Shown in pieces: positions 6,475 to 7,191 of a DNA stretch of 7,191 bases. The notes beneath the pieces were generated by a model that worked only from the letters and a program-made list of their open reading frames with translations, was not told the DNA's origin and ran no database searches. How positions within the stretch are numbered: the first letter of the stretch is position 1; each line of letters begins with the position of its first letter. This stretch comes from Oscillospiraceae bacterium (GTDB taxonomy: Bacteria > Bacillota > Clostridia > Saccharofermentanales > Saccharofermentanaceae): the NCBI GenBank assembly GCA_902803695.1, contig CADCQX010000443.1:1-7191 (forward strand), read 5' to 3'. A program made the translations under genes and the position numbers.

Positions 6475-6481
6475 CTCCCTT
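6475..6481 (-). promoter_or_regulatory. Ribosome-binding site that fixes the rnpM start
   Basis: AAGGGAG overlapping the nusA stop codon (TAA at 6482-6480). It lies 9 bases before the ATG at 6465 and directly touches the in-frame TTG at 6474, so the ATG is the likely start. The shared bases tie the end of nusA translation to rnpM initiation. Confidence 0.8.
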
Positions 6482-7191
6482 ATGCTTCTTCGTTAGGGTC
6501 TTCAACGACCTCGAACTCGTCGATCATTGCGCGGCTGTCAGCCTCGGATACAGCGGACTCTGTCTTGATATCGATCTTGAAGCCTGTAAGTCTTGCTGCA
6601 AGTCTTACGTTCTGACCTGCACGGCCGATAGCAAGTGAGTACTGGTTGTCAGGAACAACAACGTCTGCTCTGTTTTCTACGTGACCGTTCTCCTTTGTTA
6701 CGAATGATGTTGTTACGCTTGTAACATCTGCAGGCTGCAATGCCTCGGAGATGAATGCTGCGTCGTCATCACTCCAGTCGATGATATCGATCTTCTCGCC
6801 GCCGAGCTCATTCATGATCTCCTGAACTCTCTGGCCTCTCTGACCTACGCATGCGCCCTTAGCATCGATGTTCTCATCTCTTGAATAAACAGCAACCTTG
6901 GATCTTGAACCCGGCTCACGGGATACAGACTTGATGATAACCTCACCGCTCTTGATCTCAGGTACCTCAAGCTCGAAGAGCTTTCTTACGAGATCTACGT
7001 GAGTTCTGGAAACTGTGATAGTAGGTCTTCCGTTGTACTCCTGTACGTTAAGTACGAGGAACTTCATTGTCTTGCCGTGCTCGTAGTTCTCACCCTTGAT
7101 CTGGTGCTCTCTAGGAAGAACTGCCTCAGCTCTTGCGATATCAACGTAAACATATCTTGAATCCTTACGCTGAACAACACCTGTAGCGATC
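6480..7191 (-). CDS. nusA: Transcription termination/antitermination protein NusA (5' end outside window)
   Basis: RNA polymerase-associated factor controlling pausing, intrinsic termination and antitermination. The last 236 codons are visible; the N-terminal polymerase-binding domain and the start of the S1 domain lie beyond the right edge. The frame is open to the edge, so the ATG at 7067 is internal: the 41 residues before it (GVVQRKDSRYVYVDI and so on) belong to the S1 barrel. The visible part contains S1 (to about residue 62), KH1 with GACVGQRGQRVQEIMNELGG (about 112-131), and KH2 with VPDNQYSLAIGRAGQNVRLA (about 179-198). It ends in a short acidic tail (EFEVVEDPNEEA) with no extra acidic repeat domains, as in Firmicutes NusA rather than the longer E. 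coli form. Its stop overlaps the ribosome site of rnpM. Confidence 0.96.
   Translation of the reverse strand, partial: IATGVVQRKDSRYVYVDIARAEAVLPREHQIKGENYEHGKTMKFLVLNVQEYNGRPTITVSRTHVDLVRKLFELEVPEIKSGEVIIKSVSREPGSRSKVAVYSRDENIDAKGACVGQRGQRVQEIMNELGGEKIDIIDWSDDDAAFISEALQPADVTSVTTSFVTKENGHVENRADVVVPDNQYSLAIGRAGQNVRLAARLTGFKIDIKTESAVSEADSRAMIDEFEVVEDPNEEA

Noticed and set aside
6480..7067. ATG at 7067 as the nusA start
   Set aside because: The frame stays open to the window edge and the upstream codons encode recognisable S1-domain sequence, so this ATG is internal.

Overview
The window is a run of eight co-directional genes, all on the minus strand, with no credible gene on the plus strand. 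Read in transcription order (right to left) it is nusA (5' end outside the window) - rnpM/ylxR - ylxQ - infB - rbfA - nrnA - truB - ribF (3' end outside the window). This is the conserved nusA-infB translation and ribosome-maturation operon of Firmicutes. The moderate base composition, ylxR and ylxQ between nusA and infB, a DHH phosphoesterase after rbfA, and the absence of ylxP (which sits between infB and rbfA in Bacillus) suggest a member of the class Clostridia. I cannot name a genus from the sequence alone.

Layout: positions 6480-7191 encode the S1 end and both KH domains of NusA. Positions 6175-6465 and 5819-6175 encode the two small RNA-binding proteins RnpM and YlxQ. Positions 3132-5819 encode a full-length IF-2 with a long, low-complexity N-terminal arm. 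A 73-base gap follows (3059-3131), the only real intergenic space, and it holds a well-formed RNA hairpin. Then come rbfA (2687-3058), nrnA (1671-2684), truB (719-1678) and the first 240 codons of ribF (1-722). Apart from the infB-rbfA gap, genes overlap by 1-8 bases or are separated by at most 14 bases, so translational coupling is likely throughout.

How the genes fit together: NusA acts on elongating RNA polymerase. RnpM and YlxQ are small RNA binders linked in Bacillus to RNase P and to kink-turn RNA. IF-2 and RbfA act on 30S assembly and initiation, TruB modifies tRNA U55, and NrnA degrades short oligonucleotides and/or pAp (or a cyclic-dinucleotide product). RibF makes FMN and FAD and is a common passenger after truB.

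I found no mobile element, CRISPR array, RNA gene or undescribed system. The most useful observations are the infB-rbfA hairpin, the composition of the IF-2 arm, the four-cysteine form of RnpM, an atypical motif in RibF, and two genes whose longest reading frame begins at a TTG that is probably not the true start.
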